From: Neptuniibacter sp. CAU 1671
GTDB lineage: Bacteria; Pseudomonadota; Gammaproteobacteria; Pseudomonadales; Balneatricaceae
Reading direction: 5' to 3'
Length of the DNA: 64,000 bases
Assembly: GCF_029222905.1 (NCBI RefSeq)
Contig: NZ_JARHUE010000001.1
Coordinates: 124,001 to 188,000 of the forward strand
Part shown: in pieces, positions 63,969-64,000 of the stretch
Position numbering within the stretch: position 1 is the first letter of the stretch
Layout of the letters: every line of letters starts with the position of its first letter
The notes under the pieces: generated by a model
Told to the model about the DNA's origin: nothing
Database searches by the model: none
Seen by the model: only the letters and a program-made list of their open reading frames with translations
Translations under genes and position numbers: made by a program

Positions 63969-64000
63969 ACTTCCCTTCCTATCTTTAGCTCCTACCAACT

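Noticed and set aside
1-64000. CRISPR arrays, tRNA or rRNA genes, prophage
   Set aside because: No regularly spaced repeats, no recognisable RNA gene and no phage structural or integrase gene were seen.

Overview
The window reads as a chromosomal segment of a Gram-negative, probably marine gammaproteobacterium of the Oceanospirillales type. This is inferred from gene content (DUF1302/DUF1329/Ycf48/RND envelope sets, DmpR-type phenol catabolism, ModABC, GspAB), not from a marker gene. No rRNA, tRNA or CRISPR array was seen. Most of the window has balanced base composition, but two stretches are clearly AT-rich and look acquired: about 11.4-19.0 kb and about 41.35-44.54 kb.

Layout. 1-2.9 kb: a truncated MMPL-type RND permease and its Ycf48-like lipoprotein partner (copy 1). 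3.3-10.2 kb: a V4R-domain sigma-54 activator, then ETF-ubiquinone oxidoreductase, EtfA, EtfB and an acyl-CoA dehydrogenase, with a divergent AraC regulator at 10.4-11.4 kb. 11.7-18.9 kb: an AT-rich island holding a PQQ alcohol dehydrogenase with a lanthanide-type D-x-D site, cytochrome c, an NTF2-like protein, glyoxalase I, a glyoxalase II-like hydrolase, an acetylacetone dioxygenase (Dke1) homologue, a porin and an AraC regulator. 19.1-25.6 kb: DUF1329, DUF1302, RND permease and Ycf48-like lipoprotein (copy 2) behind a strong sigma-54 promoter. 25.9-30.5 kb: phenol hydroxylase dmpKLMNOP behind a second sigma-54 promoter, with a divergent DmpR-like activator (30.9-32.6 kb). 32.6-32.9 kb: a 255 bp MITE-like inverted-repeat element. 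33.1-41.3 kb: the complete meta-cleavage operon dmpQBCDEFGH-(ABM membrane protein)-dmpI behind a third sigma-54 promoter. 41.6-44.5 kb: an AT-rich two-gene module, an SF1 helicase plus a DUF2290-like protein. 44.5-47.6 kb: a third V4R activator translationally coupled to a HbpS/GlcG-like protein and a luciferase-like flavin oxidoreductase. 47.7-58.1 kb: LysR, MocA-like, XdhC-like, IorB/IorA molybdo-hydroxylase, AraC, Ohr, an exported methyltransferase and ModABC. 58.1-62.0 kb: a membrane-anchor protein, a HupE/UreJ protein and GspB/GspA. 62.2-64.0 kb: a VpsR-like sigma-54 activator and a small gene with its own sigma-54 promoter.

How the parts fit. Phenol is hydroxylated to catechol, opened by DmpB and taken to pyruvate and acetyl-CoA by DmpC-I. 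Three near-identical -24/-12 promoters suggest that the envelope RND/DUF1302/DUF1329/Ycf48 operon belongs to the same effector-sensing regulon. The AT-rich island assembles into a predicted acetylacetone route: alcohol oxidation by the PQQ enzyme and cytochrome c, Dke1 cleavage to acetate and methylglyoxal, then glyoxalase I/II to D-lactate. I consider this island and the helicase/DUF2290 pair the best candidates for undescribed biology. The molybdate transporter, MocA-like, XdhC-like and Ior genes form a coherent molybdenum-hydroxylase set.
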